The notes: generated by a model from the letters alone, not told the origin. DNA of 64,000 nucleotides from Halocafeteria seosinensis (GCA_001687465.1 LVLI01000101.1:248001-312000); one strand, 5' to 3'. Positions 22,254 to 36,548 are shown, counted from the stretch's first letter. A program made the numbers and translations.

Positions 22254-22992
22254 GCCCCACACTTTCTTCTGTCGGACGATTCGATCCTTGACAGAAGTCT
22301 GCTAATCTTTCAGTATTTCTGCCAAACTTTCTCAGGCACGTCTGGGCCTGAGTTCAAAGTAACGTGTAATGTTTTGATTTTGCAAACCACGGGTAGATCA
22401 ATAGGGCAACCTCCAATGTCAGTTCCGCGGGCGAGTTCCAGCCCTCGTTCGGAACATCCCAACTGGAGACTGGACGCATAGTATTGTCTCACTGAGCTAG
22501 CGAACCCCACCTGCGCGGTGCGCCCCAGCGTGAAAATGGAGGTATGCAGCTCATTCCCACGTACAACGAAATCAACTTGCCACCAGCGGTGACAGCGAAC
22601 CATTAGTTACTGAAAAATGTCACAACTTATTGATTCCGAATTCGTAATCATGTGTATGCGCCATAGAATTTTCAAACTCAATTGTGCCAGCAGAGCCAGC
22701 TGCTGAAGCAGGTCTCCGTCGGACTTCCAGACTAATAAGGGAAACTCTACTACGCCCACGTTATCATAGAAGTCACTTAACTTGCATTCATTTGTCAAGT
22801 GGCCAGTGGTAAGCTCTAAACGAGGCACCCGGACAGCCGCGTAATATTCCGTGTGCCTCTTCGTGCTGTGACTCAGCCTGTGAGAGTCTCGATTAGGATA
22901 TCCGCTTTAACGGAGATTGATTTATCAATCCTGTATACACATGTCTCGTAATTGTGGCCCGTTGCATATTCCAGTCGCCATAGTGTGTCACC
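22254..22992. other. intergenic region, no gene seen
   Basis: Lies between two same-strand membrane-protein genes. Only short unconnected open stretches occur. It is the presumed 3' UTR of the first gene and promoter of the second. Confidence 0.5.
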
Positions 22993-25103
22993 ATGAGGCA
23001 AAAGGTTGCCCCAATACCGGAAACGAATGAGTCTAGAGATGAAACGACGGTATCTAAACGGGAGCACCATTATGAGCCCTCCACCCTCATTGAGTCATTT
23101 AAACGCTTTAGTGCCCTGTCCACCCCAACGGTATGCGTCTTGATGCTGTAGTAGGATTAGTTTTTCGATTGGATACCCTATTTGTATGAAGCACAGGTGG
23201 AGCAGCTGCTCGTGAATGCTATGCTCTGTGTAGTGATGTTTTTCACTCCATATGAGGCAGCCTTCGTCTCTGAGACCAGTGTGGGCTTCATTGTCTATAA
23301 CAGGATCGTTGAGCTGGGATACATATTGGTAAGAAGAGTAAATTGATACCAAGGCTCTAGTTCACTCTCAGCTATCGAACGGCTACCCAGGATCTCGCGT
23401 ACCGATGGAATCGCCGTGAAGAGTCGAAATTAGGCAAGGCGGAAGTGTTCTGGGGGATCGTCGCAATTGTTCCATGGGACCTTGCCACTTTGGAGAACGA
23501 TATAATAGGTCTGCGATTGCTTCGTCTATTCCGCTTGACCAAGGTATCTCGCTTTCGGCTGGTACATGCGCCAGAATTGTATCGCTTGTTGAGACTGAAC
23601 AGGTGCTCGGCGAAAATTGCCACAACATGCGGTACCGTTTTCCTGTTGATCCACTGGTCCGCTTGTTTGTGGAGAGTAGTTCCTAGAATTGAGGACGCCG
23701 ATGGTAATGCAAATTGGATTGAAGCCGCAGATTTGGATACAGATACTGGGAATTTTCATTTATACACAATAGCTTTTTATTGGTCCGCTAACGCTATCTT
23801 GCCAACTGGATCTACAGGCGTCGCCCCATTAACAATTTGGGAACATGTTCTGGCGTCGGTGTTGTCGGTTGGAGGAGCTGTGACTTTCGTTTATTACATT
23901 GCATCCTTCTTGCGTTCATTCGTACAGGCAATGGTTTTAGAAACCCAAGAACCACGCCTATGCGGTACGTTGGCATCTCCAGGTAATTGTGGAAGTTGAG
24001 AGCGCTAAGACATACTGTTCACTGTTGCAGATGTCGGGCTTGGAACTTCTTGCGAATATCTTCGAAGAAATACTGACCCAGCGACTGCGGACGTCCTCCA
24101 TAGCCACGTGCGCTCTTTTAAAAATTTCTATAGCGAGCGGAGGACATTAGCAGAAATCGAACAACTCCCTGAATATTTGCTGGAGGATGTATACTTCCGC
24201 GCGTTCGGCTCCTTGCTATCTCGAATAGAGTGGCTTTCAGCTTCGAATATTCACGGGGACGAACGCAATACCTGTGTGAAAAGAGTAAGTGACACGATGG
24301 CGAATGACGCCTACTTGTTATCAAGAATTCCGTATGGGGTTTTGTCCCTCAGTTGTCACGAAAGCTACAATTTAAGCTTGCCTTGAAAGGTGAAGAGATT
24401 ATATCGCTGAACTCAAATGCTCTCCAACTGTAAGCATTTTTGTTCCTGGTTGACGTATTAACTAGCAATTTATTAAGCTAGCATCAAGAGCGCAGGTTCT
24501 TCATTAGAACGGGAGAAGTAACGTGTGATAGGAGAAACTACAGCCCGGGGGAATCGTTCGGACATGATTTCCTTCTTTCCAACTATCAAAGAGGTTATAC
24601 TGCCAAGGCTGTGGTTGACACATCACTCTGTTACCTGGAGCAATCGGATATGTACACGCTGCTGCAATCTGAAGATCTCCCTACAATCAAGGTACCGCAG
24701 ATTGGTTATACATTGCTTATCTTCATTGCAATAAGTTGTGTTTAACTGTTGTTGGCAGTCTTCATTTAATGCGTTTCTACTTAGGCTTTCATTGCAAAGA
24801 AAGTTTGCTCACAGACGGGAGCCGATAGATTTGAAATTACGTGATGACGTCTCCCTGGAACGAACTACATCAGTTCCTTTCAGAAAAACGTCAAGAGAGT
24901 CCCAAGTGCATACTCTTTCTTCTGTAAGTGGTGTCAGCTCCGGTACTAATGGGGGCGATGCGGTGCTCAACCGCGCGGAATCGGAGATTGTACGGAGCAG
25001 TAGTGAGTCATCCGTGGAATCTATTACTTCAGCGGTTGGATTGAGCTGGAACACTCGGCGTGTAACGGCCAGGAGGAAACATGAAACGAGTGGTGAAGAA
25101 TAG
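22993..25103 (+). CDS. cyclic-nucleotide-gated-type ion channel, divergent
   Basis: Seven exons (22993-23130, 23197-23328, 23391-23982, 24031-24284, 24353-24429, 24496-24691, 24759-25103) give 577 residues. Order: short N-tail, S1 (LLVNAMLCVVMFFTPYEAA), S2-S3 ending in VFWGIVAIVPWD, an S4-like segment LRLLRLFRLTKVSRFR, S5 (FLLIHWSACLWRVV), pore and S6 (FYWSANAILPTGSTGVAPLT), then a C-linker and a cyclic-nucleotide-binding-like domain (FFIRTGEVTCDRR, YSPGESFGHDFLL). The filter has neither the GYGD of K+ channels nor the GET of animal CNG channels. In the binding cassette the usual FGE reads FGH and the phosphate-binding Arg is missing (GYTAKAVV), so ligand binding may be lost. Exon 3 has two possible donors 18 nt apart (23964 or 23982). 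The tail is Ser-rich. Channel family is fairly sure, ion and gating unknown. Confidence 0.78.
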
Positions 25104-25155
25104 CAAGAGAAGGACTAGTAGGTGTGAGTAAGTATTACGAGCTTTAGTAAATGCT

Positions 25156-26211
25156 TCACTGGGCAAACATTTGGCGAGCCTTCATTCGCTCAGCACCGAA
25201 GGGACTTGTGGTTGCTTCCAGAGTCAACTGTTTTCCCTGTTCTTTTTGTAACTTCAGCGACTGTAGCTGCTTTTGAGAGAAGTTCACTGGCTTGTTTACG
25301 CCGTACTTCCTTACAGCTTCGTCATAAGCCATAGCAGCTTCAATTTCCGAAGTGTACCCTCCCAGGAACAGGTTGTTTTTTGATACACTTGGTACTCGGA
25401 TTTGTGCCCGCCACTTAAGCCTATGTTTTGGAGCAGGGTAAACACCGAGAAATATGCTCTTTGCTCGCTTAGTCTTAAGTCCCACAGCTTTATCATCAAA
25501 GTTGTTAGCTCGGGCCTGACCTTTTGCCAACTTTTCTCTGCTCTTCTCTGCCGAAGACAACGGCTTCCGTGTTCGAGAGATGAGGGTATCATTCTTCTTC
25601 GCTCTCTTTTCTCTAAGGAGTTTATGAGATTTGGTACATGTTTTCTCAGAGAGATTAGCCTTCTTGCTATTCGCACTTGAGTGGGAGTGTTTGTCCGATT
25701 TACGTAAATTCCTGGATGATCTGATAGATCTGTCACGCAACTGATCCGGAGCAGCATCCCAAATAATATTGGAAGAGCCCACGGTATGATTGCGCCGATT
25801 ACGTTGGTAATTTTTCATTGTATCCTCGTCTGGGACTTCATCATGTATTATCTTGCAGGAGGCACCCAAGCGGGGAGACTCTGAGGTTTCTCCAAGTTCA
25901 TCCCGGAGAACGGTCTTCGGCATGTCAAGTTCTCGAAGTATTCTCGAGTCGATTGCGTTGATGTCAAATTCCAATTCTTTGTGGGAATCCCTGAGGAAAC
26001 TTGGAAGTGGCCTGTCACTCAAAAACCGTGGCGATGGTCGAAATCCAGGACTACGTATATGCTCAAAACCTGCTGGAAGTTCGAAGCTAAATTGTTCTGT
26101 CGAACTGCTCGACTGAGCGCTTGCCGCATCAGCAACCGAATCTGACGCCAATGGATCAACTTTCCTTGAGGTGGTAGTTTCAACCGTGGAATTGCCATCG
26201 CCACTCCCCAT
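25156..26211 (-). CDS. AP2-domain DNA-binding protein
   Basis: Single exon, 351 residues from the ATG at 26211. One AP2 domain occupies about residues 253-312: FLGVYPAPKHRLKWRAQIRV, then FLGGYTSEIEAAMAYDEA and NFS. The YxG-WRAxI-LGxYxxxxxAAxAYD pattern is that of plant and algal AP2/ERF transcription factors. The N-terminal 250 residues are disordered, with Ser-rich stretches and a long basic segment (about 140-245) that could carry nuclear localisation signals. There is one domain only, unlike the two-domain AP2 class. The stop codon lies 52 bp from that of the convergent channel gene. Confidence 0.85.
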   Translation of the reverse strand: MGSGDGNSTVETTTSRKVDPLASDSVADAASAQSSSSTEQFSFELPAGFEHIRSPGFRPSPRFLSDRPLPSFLRDSHKELEFDINAIDSRILRELDMPKTVLRDELGETSESPRLGASCKIIHDEVPDEDTMKNYQRNRRNHTVGSSNIIWDAAPDQLRDRSIRSSRNLRKSDKHSHSSANSKKANLSEKTCTKSHKLLREKRAKKNDTLISRTRKPLSSAEKSREKLAKGQARANNFDDKAVGLKTKRAKSIFLGVYPAPKHRLKWRAQIRVPSVSKNNLFLGGYTSEIEAAMAYDEAVRKYGVNKPVNFSQKQLQSLKLQKEQGKQLTLEATTSPFGAERMKARQMFAQ

Positions 26212-26486
26212 TTCATGCAACTGGAAGCCTCGGGCTCACTTAAATCTCCCAATCCCCTCTAGGTATGTTAGCGAAGCACAGGTTCTGCGTGCTTGATTAG
26301 TTTTGTCAATGAGCAAATTGAAATTAATAAACCAATACATTTCAACGTGTATTACTGATTTTGAGCGGCCCAAGGACTCTTACTTCAAGTAGTATGAGCG
26401 ACTCGATCAGTAGCGTTGATGGACCCTCCTTCGTTCCCCTTAAGTTCTATCACCACTATATTTTCGCAAGCTACATCTAAAATATC

Positions 26487-27797
26487 TTAAACGTTTTGAA
26501 AATAGAGTGCGTAATACCCTGTAAGTTTATCCGACGACAGGAGCTCCTGGGACATTCCATAGGTCACTAGGCTCCTTGCGAGTTTTAGCTCTGAAGCACT
26601 GCTAAACGACTGGTTGTTTCTCCGCGCTTCAATGAGAAAGAAGTTCGCCATATATTGCATCGCCGTGATTGCATCAGTAGTATGATTCAAATTCAACGCA
26701 GGGTTCCATTCAAACTGTATTGAGGTCCAGGAAGTTCGTACATATGTTAAGCCAGGACAACCCTCTCACATTGTCAATACTTACAATGGGTCTTTCAGGA
26801 TGCCACTGTGTGCCGTGGATGGGATAATTCTTCTGCAAAGGATCAAATAAAAATGGCACGCATATACAACACTCTACTGTCAAATACAGCCGGCAGCCAC
26901 ATCCACGTACCGCCTCTATGGTAGAAACAAACGCTCTGTTCTTGCGATCCATGTTGGTCGATAGGACGTTGTAAAAGTCGCGAAGATTATCATTTGTCTT
27001 AAATGTTTCAGGTGTTACGCCAGCTGGAAATCATTGAGGTAATTGGCGAAGAGCGTGGTCACGTGACGAACGTCAACGTTCACTTACAGTGGTGAAGATT
27101 CGCCGTCACATTTTCGGTTGCGAGAATGTTCATAACGTCTCGTGGAGCCTGGCCAAAAATTCGGCTAGAGGAAGCACCCGTGGTAAGCATAAGCGGGATG
27201 CTGTAATCTTCCGAATCAAAGCCGGACACGAGAACTGAGTGGTTCTGGGCACCAAGGATCGACAGCAGCTGGAACCCCATACAAGTTCCATGAAGTGGAA
27301 AGTGAATTCCTGCATGTTCAGATGACTCCATACAGTAAAGATGGTGTGGGCCAAACTAATCGAACACTATACCAGTTTGACATACCGTTGTCGTTCATCT
27401 CCTGCACCTTATTGAAGATATACTGCGCAGTTTGGAAATAGTCCGTTTCGGGTCCCAAGGACAGCCCTCCTCCAGTGAACAAGACCCCATTCAAGGATCC
27501 CAGGAGTGTATCCAAAGTGCTTTTGTCCACATTATAGGGAATTCCGATGGCTCTGCCTCCGGCTGATTCAACCCATTTAGCGTATAAATTGGCAAAACAT
27601 GAGGCGGCGCCGTCGCCTCTCAGGTGGTTCCCAGAGCTTTTCTGGAGGGTCTCTCTTTCCCTGGTGGTGAAAGTGTCACAGGATACAGATGATGGAACGC
27701 CCAAAATGCCAATGAAAGGGAGTGTATTCTCTGCTCGTGCATTGATACAGCATAATAAAGCGGCCACTACCGCAAGCAGTGGTGTGTTGGTCCGCAT
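26487..27797 (-). CDS. gamma-glutamyl hydrolase, secreted or vacuolar
   Basis: Five exons (27797-27386, 27309-27088, 27023-26911, 26832-26785, 26714-26487) give 340 residues. The start ATG at 27797 opens a clear signal peptide (PLLAVVAALLCCINARA). It belongs to the class I glutamine amidotransferase-like peptidase family C26. The nucleophile is Cys147 in LHGTCMGFQLL, and the catalytic His260 and Glu262 lie in GTQWHPE. LFTGGG in exon 1 is also conserved. The enzyme removes the poly-gamma-glutamate tail from folates, usually in vacuoles or lysosomes or outside the cell, and so controls folate retention. Length is normal for the family. Confidence 0.9.
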
Positions 27798-28452
27798 ATT
27801 GACCAAGCACCCTTGCGTGTATCTTGTTTTTTTCTTGATAACACCTATAAGCCTCAGTATCACACTGAGAATTCAACAAGGACTTCTGGGGTATAGATGG
27901 TGTATGAAAAGAGGACCATTTAGCAACAGGGTTGCCAACACATCATGTTACACATGGTGCACCTTCACAAGACGCTCGAATCGGAGCCTCGACGGCGACT
28001 TATACCTTGTACCGGCAACAAATAGGTGCTGCCGTCAATTCCAACGGGCCGTAATTGTCGGAAGAGAAGTCAAATTAACGACTGCAAGCCGTGACTTACG
28101 AGCCATGTACAACGTTGTGGATGTGTTCGTGGAGCTCACACTGACACAAGGATTCAAGGATTCCAATGATACTGCCCGAAGTCTCAAGCCGAAGGACATA
28201 CTCGTAGGCTCCATTAAAGTATTGCACGTAATACACGAAAATACAAAATGCTGTCATGTACACAATCTCGCTCTCAGTTCCTTTCGACTGGGTGGAAATT
28301 GAGCGACGCAAGGTTCGCAATGGGCAGTCACACTATAACTTCATCGCATTACTTGCATCGGACTTGAAGTGGATCTAGCCTCATGAGAGAAGCGCCACAA
28401 CAGTTCATTTGATCATCAGCCTTCTAACCGCGCGCATTTTCAGGCTTCACCC
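27798..28452. other. intergenic region, no gene seen
   Basis: Between the gamma-glutamyl hydrolase start and the PPR gene stop, both on the minus strand. A long plus-strand open frame crosses it but begins inside hydrolase exon 1 and looks like chance (see rejected items). Confidence 0.45.
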
Positions 28453-30633
28453 CTACGAAATCATACTTTCAGCGACAACGGTATCAACTGGATTCAGTAC
28501 GTGTTGAGACGTCAACGAATCATCCCCGGAGACGCCATAACTGAATTCATCGGTAACATATAATCTTTCAGACTTCCCTGCTTCGTTGGCATGCTGTGAC
28601 GATAAGTGGACAGCGGATACCGGAGTGGGGAAACTTCGTTGGTTCCATCTCCGCTTGAGCATTTCAAATTCAGAAAGAGTCCGAGAAATTCTTTTGATGT
28701 GTAGGCGATCGGAGCACATACCAACTTCATTATAAAATGTGAATACAGAGGAATAACCATACATGGGGGCGTTGGCATCAAATGTTGGGCAGCTACCCGG
28801 ATCAGAACCAGAAACGGAAGGATCCCATAAGTACTGTCTCCAAACAAACGGAACTACAGGTGAGACCGCAGTCATCAAAGAAACATTGGAAAGAGCTTTC
28901 GATAATCCTTGGTAGAGCGCCTGTATGTACGGTGAACATCTCTCAGGTTCAAAGTAGAGGTACCGAACTTTGGCTGAGCACCAGACTGAACTCCACGAGG
29001 GATCATTGATACCTGTTGACCCTGAAAAGACTCCTGTAGGGACGCTTGTGTGCAACTGCGGGCGAGCAGCTGTTGAGGTGGAGTTTCCCCTCCATGAATC
29101 ATTTTTTTCAGTGATTTGGTGTGGGCCGTCACCAATTGCCTGCATAGCACCGGCACGAGAGTCACTGTGGCCTGTATGAAACCGTGCTCTGCTATGTTCT
29201 TGGGTTTGCCATGCTAGGACGCTTTCAAGATACCATAAGTCATGAGTGCCACGCTTCTGAATGAGTGATTTTAACTTTTTTACTACTTCATATGCCTCTG
29301 CCTCATGTGCAATTCGTAGTAGCATCTCTAGAAAACGGGAAGAAGGCTCCATGCCTGCATTTCGTAACTCTTTGAAAATCCTAACGGCTTCGTCGAAATC
29401 GCTCTTTCTTTGACAAAGTCTAAGAAGCTGTAAGTATATTTCATGCGTGAATTTGTAGTTCATCCGTCGCATATCCTTTAAGATTCTTGCCGTAAACTCT
29501 GAATCAAACCCATTAACCGCGCACTTCAAGTAGATTTCCCAGGTATTTGTGGATGGTTCGACTCCAAGTCTCATCATATCAAACCAAACTTGTTTTGCAC
29601 CCTCGACGTTTTTCGTTTTGGAGCAGGCTTCTAGCAAGGGCTCAAAAACATCGCAACTGATTTGTAGTGACTGTCGGCGCAAGATCAAATCATCATAGAG
29701 ATTGAATAGTGTCGAATAATCAGCAATCTGTACGCAAACTCGCATTGCAAGAGCATACTGCTTTTCCTTAGGTACGATTCCATTACCTATCATTTCGTCC
29801 CACACCCACCAAAACGTGATGGAATCCGATTTTCTGCATAAAGCCCCAAGAACCGAAGTATATAGCCAAAGCGGCACACCTCTGATACATATCTCATCCC
29901 ACCAGCCATTAACATAAAGTGAGTCTTCAAAAGCATCACTGCCATCCAGCATAGAAAGATCAGTATCTTGGTTTATATCAAGCGTCTCCGCTACGTGATT
30001 CTGTGCCCTCCAGTGCGCATCTAGTGCTTCGACGAATTCTGAGCAAAGCTCCACGGCCCGGGTGTAAAAGTTGCTCCAATCTTTCAAGGTCCATGAGGTA
30101 TTCCTTATGTTCATGTGCGCGAATATCGCTAGCAGTTCTGGAGGTACTACTTCCAGATGCTTCTCGCAGTGACTAATGGCAGCTTCCACCAAGGGCGAAA
30201 GGAAGCCCATAGGCCAAACCTGGTCTCCACTTCGCTCTTTGCTCAAGGTCGACAAATGTCTTGCTGCCACCACTGTGACCTCGAGAGGGCCGAGATGAGA
30301 TGAAATTGCATGATTATGCTTCTCGTAGTACCGACACAGGAAATGCTTCCAGAATTCCTCCAAACTCGAGGAATCCAAACTGGAATCCGAGTGATCAAAC
30401 TCTCGTAATTCATGATTCAGAGTTTGCTTTACACTTTTCACGATCCTTCGCTCCTGTTCATTTAGATTCGTTGCCCACAATGAAGTCTGAAATCGCCGTA
30501 GACCCTCCGTAGCTCGGGAATGGGGATACTGCAGCTTCCTATATCCATGGCACACGTCAGTCTGTAGTGGGAATGCAAGTTTCCCAATGCCAGAGCGTGC
30601 AATGTGGCTCCTCCTCAAGAGCTTCGCCATCAT
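28453..30633 (-). CDS. pentatricopeptide repeat (PPR) protein
   Basis: Single exon, 726 residues. Degenerate PPR units lie at about residues 250-465; examples are LYTSVLGALCRKSDS, FEPLLEACSKTKNVEGAKQV, YLQLLRLCQRKSDFDEAVRI and FKELRNAGMEPSSRFLEMLL. PPR proteins bind organellar RNA and act in splicing, processing, stability or editing in mitochondria or plastids. The first about 30 residues are rich in Arg and Ser with no acidic residue (LLRRSHIARSG), which fits an organelle-targeting peptide. The C-terminal 250 residues have no recognised domain: no DYW editing domain or SMR domain is visible. Intron-free structure is common in PPR genes. It is divergent from the acyl-CoA synthetase gene, with 257 bp between start codons. 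Confidence 0.82.
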   Translation of the reverse strand: MMAKLLRRSHIARSGIGKLAFPLQTDVCHGYRKLQYPHSRATEGLRRFQTSLWATNLNEQERRIVKSVKQTLNHELREFDHSDSSLDSSSLEEFWKHFLCRYYEKHNHAISSHLGPLEVTVVAARHLSTLSKERSGDQVWPMGFLSPLVEAAISHCEKHLEVVPPELLAIFAHMNIRNTSWTLKDWSNFYTRAVELCSEFVEALDAHWRAQNHVAETLDINQDTDLSMLDGSDAFEDSLYVNGWWDEICIRGVPLWLYTSVLGALCRKSDSITFWWVWDEMIGNGIVPKEKQYALAMRVCVQIADYSTLFNLYDDLILRRQSLQISCDVFEPLLEACSKTKNVEGAKQVWFDMMRLGVEPSTNTWEIYLKCAVNGFDSEFTARILKDMRRMNYKFTHEIYLQLLRLCQRKSDFDEAVRIFKELRNAGMEPSSRFLEMLLRIAHEAEAYEVVKKLKSLIQKRGTHDLWYLESVLAWQTQEHSRARFHTGHSDSRAGAMQAIGDGPHQITEKNDSWRGNSTSTAARPQLHTSVPTGVFSGSTGINDPSWSSVWCSAKVRYLYFEPERCSPYIQALYQGLSKALSNVSLMTAVSPVVPFVWRQYLWDPSVSGSDPGSCPTFDANAPMYGYSSVFTFYNEVGMCSDRLHIKRISRTLSEFEMLKRRWNQRSFPTPVSAVHLSSQHANEAGKSERLYVTDEFSYGVSGDDSLTSQHVLNPVDTVVAESMIS

Positions 30634-30769
30634 CTACCTGCCGTACGTCATCGACATTGGAGTCATTGGGGGCGTCCTTCAAGCATTCCACCCTTGATGG
30701 ACAGTGTACAATTCTCTTGAAGGACTTCCATAGATTCGCAGCCCCTAATAGTGTTGTTAACAAGACAGA

Positions 30770-30790
30770 CAGAGAGAGAGAGAGAGAGAG
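30770..30790. repeat. (GA)n microsatellite in divergent promoter
   Basis: About ten GA units lie between the PPR and acyl-CoA synthetase starts. GA tracts are common in plant and algal core promoters; a role here is inferred from position only. Confidence 0.6.
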
Positions 30791-30815
30791 CGTGGCCTCA
30801 TACACGATTGAACAG

Positions 30816-30850
30816 TTGCAATTCGTTTTATTGCAATTCGTTTTATTGCA
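30816..30850 (+). repeat. 15-bp tandem direct repeat
   Basis: TTGCAATTCGTTTTA occurs twice head to tail (30816-30830 and 30831-30845), followed by a third TTGCA. It lies 41 bp upstream of the acyl-CoA synthetase start codon, in the leader or core promoter. Confidence 0.7.
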
Positions 30851-30870
30851 AGATATTAAATTTGATTTAT

Positions 30871-30890
30871 ATGTGCACGAGACGACAACA

Positions 30891-30894
<4 letters not shown>
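30871..30894 (+). promoter_or_regulatory. 7-codon upstream ORF overlapping the main start
   Basis: An ATG at 30871 opens a frame of seven codons whose TGA (30892-30894) overlaps the acyl-CoA synthetase ATG (30891-30893) as ATGA. If the leader starts upstream of 30871, this uORF could lower translation or permit reinitiation. Confidence 0.35.
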
Positions 30895-34259
<3,365 letters not shown>

Positions 34260-34292
34260 ATATTCGTGGAGTCTGTCAATGAAGACTACACA

Positions 34293-35344
34293 CTATCTTA
34301 ACTGGCTGACTTCCCAATCACATAGGGCTTGTATGAACATTTCACGGTGCCCAAGTTTCTTCATTCCCAATCCCTCTAGTTTTCTTTCAAACCCATCTGT
34401 ATCCCGGTTCTTCATGCGGCACAACAGTTCGAGACTTGTGAGTTCCTCCTCTTCGAACGTTGAAACGAGTTTCTCCTGGCTTATAGCCTCGAGGATTTCT
34501 CTCAAATTTTGATGCTCCGGTACAACTTGGTTTTCCTGGGCATATCCGCCTTCATCCATTGTTGGATTACTAGCAGTCTGCTGCACTCCATGGACATCTT
34601 CTACGGTGTTTGAGGTCTTACTGGGTTTTTTGCTTAGTCTGTTCCTAATTCGTTCAATTTGGTGCTTCGATCTACCAAGATATAAACCATTTTTCCCGAC
34701 ATTTCCTTTTGCACTTGATGATGCACCCGTGGCACTGTATCTCGCTTTATGTTTTCTTCGAAATACTGGTTGGTAGTCCCAGCGTTCGTCCGAGGCCTCT
34801 GAAACCAGCGCCTTTCGAAGAGTTCTGTCACAATATTTCGGTCAAACCAGACACTCATAAAGTAAAATTTTCATAGTCTAGTGATAACAAGAGTAGAGTC
34901 ACTGAATGTACTTACGAATTTTCCTTTCCTCGTGTGGATTTTGAAAACTTAGGTCTCTCTTCCTCCCCTTGCTGCGGTGGCTGAGAATTGTGTCTGAGTC
35001 GACTAGCCGGTTGCGTTGGTGCACCCGGCAGTACAGCACCAGTTGGCCTTGTCATTCGCGGTGGGGTACCGTCACTATACGTCTGCCACAATTGTAATGC
35101 AACGAGCACAACTCCACCTCCGAAAATGGTCACTTTGGTCACGTCGCGTTCCGGGCCAAATATCGCCTGTACCAGGACGCACAACCGATTCAACATACAC
35201 ACGTACATTGTGGACACACTAAATTTGACATTCTCCTCGTACCTTGGCAACGGTCCTCCATACAAGAGCTCCCAGGAAGACAATGAGAGCCTTCCGGAAT
35301 AGTCCTCCTTCGTTTCCCCCTATTTTCGATATAATAGACGCCAT
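34293..35344 (-). CDS. unknown N-terminally membrane-anchored protein
   Basis: Three exons (35344-35243, 35166-34916, 34824-34293) join in phase to 294 residues. I do not recognise the family. Hydrophobic stretches lie at about 22-31 (ALIVFLGALVW) and 47-62 (VTIFGGGVVLVALQLW). A Pro/Arg-rich basic region and a long charged C-terminal part follow, ending in a helical segment (LREILEAISQEKLVSTF, ELTSLELLCRMKNR, LGHREMFIQALCDWEV). It could be a small organelle or ER membrane protein with a cytosolic tail. Its stop lies 33 bp from that of the acyl-CoA synthetase. Its ATG is 70 bp from that of the divergent RDD gene, so the two probably share a promoter. Confidence 0.65.
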
Positions 35345-35414
35345 TTTCTACGTATTGACGTGTATAGATACATTCATTATAAGAGCATGAATTGATGGCT
35401 CTATATCCACCAAA

Positions 35415-36548
35415 ATGAGCATACAAAGAGCAATAAGACCATGTGTCTTCACTTCACAATGCTGCAGCTCCTTCAGGAGCTCTTTACGCCCTTGTAGGAT
35501 GACATCTAATCCCTCGCAGAGACTATTTCCCCCTCTACCACATTATATGGATACAGGCAAACGATGTCTGAGCTCGGGCAACAATACATGGAGTGGGAAA
35601 TGGAGTAAAAAGCGCCGACAAAAGACCCCGGAGGACGAATTTCATCAACATAATCGTACAAATGACGATACTGCAGGTTATGCCGGAGGAGGATATGCCC
35701 AGTCATCGGTTCCGGAAGACCTACGGCTCCCAACCTTCGCCGATCCGATTGGCCGAGTACTAGCTGGGGCCGTGGACCTGGGGATAGCGTGCGCAGTGGG
35801 TATTGGAAGTGGATGGCTTATCTCAGCAATTACAGGTGTTCCAGACTTAGGTTCCTGGACAGCTCTAGCTGCAGGCACCTTTGCATGGATCGGACGCGAT
35901 GGAATCCTCGATGAGGGCAACCGCAGTTTGGGAAAGATACTATACGACATTGAAATCAGCTACTGGGATGGCCAATTAGCTAGACGAACAGATTGCGTCA
36001 AAAGGAATATGCCTTATGTCTTGGTACCATTTGTAGGAGTGCACGAGTATGTTGGGCATGCATTGTTGTTTTGCATCGTGTGGGATTTGGCGACCCACTT
36101 GGTCACTTACGACGCGAGGAAACTCGGAGATTATTTATCGGGCACGTATGTCGTCTCTTCAGCTCCTGGAAGAGATACAAGAGTCCTGGATATGATTGAG
36201 CAAGAGGAACTGGAAGAGATAGAGAGTGAAATTGGTGAGTAAATGTGCTTTAGACTTCGCGTATATTTATACAGAGCAACTAAGTCTTGTACCTGCTTTG
36301 ATTCTGCAGAGAGCGTGAGCGAGGACACGCACCAGTCATTGCAAGTATACAAATCGCCATATGATGGGGATCCATCATTCGCAGAGCCCGAGTCAGGAGG
36401 GTCGTTGTTTGTAGATGAGAATGGAATACTGAAAATCACTTCTCCAGAAGAGAGTCGCAGTCAGGAAAGAAATCAAAGCTATAAAGACATTGCCGATAAG
36501 CATGAAGCTGTCGGCACTCGAAATAAGAAGCAACAAGAGAAGAACTGA
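35415..36548 (+). CDS. RDD-family membrane protein
   Basis: Two exons (35415-36234, 36310-36548) give 352 residues. The N-terminal 50 residues are rich in Arg and Ser and lack acidic residues until later (MSIQRAIRPCVFTSQCCSSF), as in a mitochondrial or plastid transit peptide. Residues about 110-250 form an RDD-type domain: GRVLAGAVDLGIACAVGIG contains the conserved Arg and Asp, followed by SLGKILYDIEISYWDG and a further hydrophobic segment. RDD proteins are small membrane proteins of bacteria and organelles; some affect ion or solute exchange, but most have no known function. The C-terminal 100 residues are acidic and then basic, and unique. Confidence 0.75.

Noticed and set aside
23329-23360. 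a 32-nt intron in the channel gene (GTAAG ... CTCTAG)
   Set aside because: An acceptor 30 bases later (ACCCAG at 23390) keeps the same phase, gives a normal 62-nt intron and a better S2-S3 sequence (GYILDLAYRW).
27547-28302. 251-codon plus-strand open frame
   Set aside because: Its first half is antisense to hydrolase exon 1, including the signal peptide. The rest has no domain, no good start and irregular composition.
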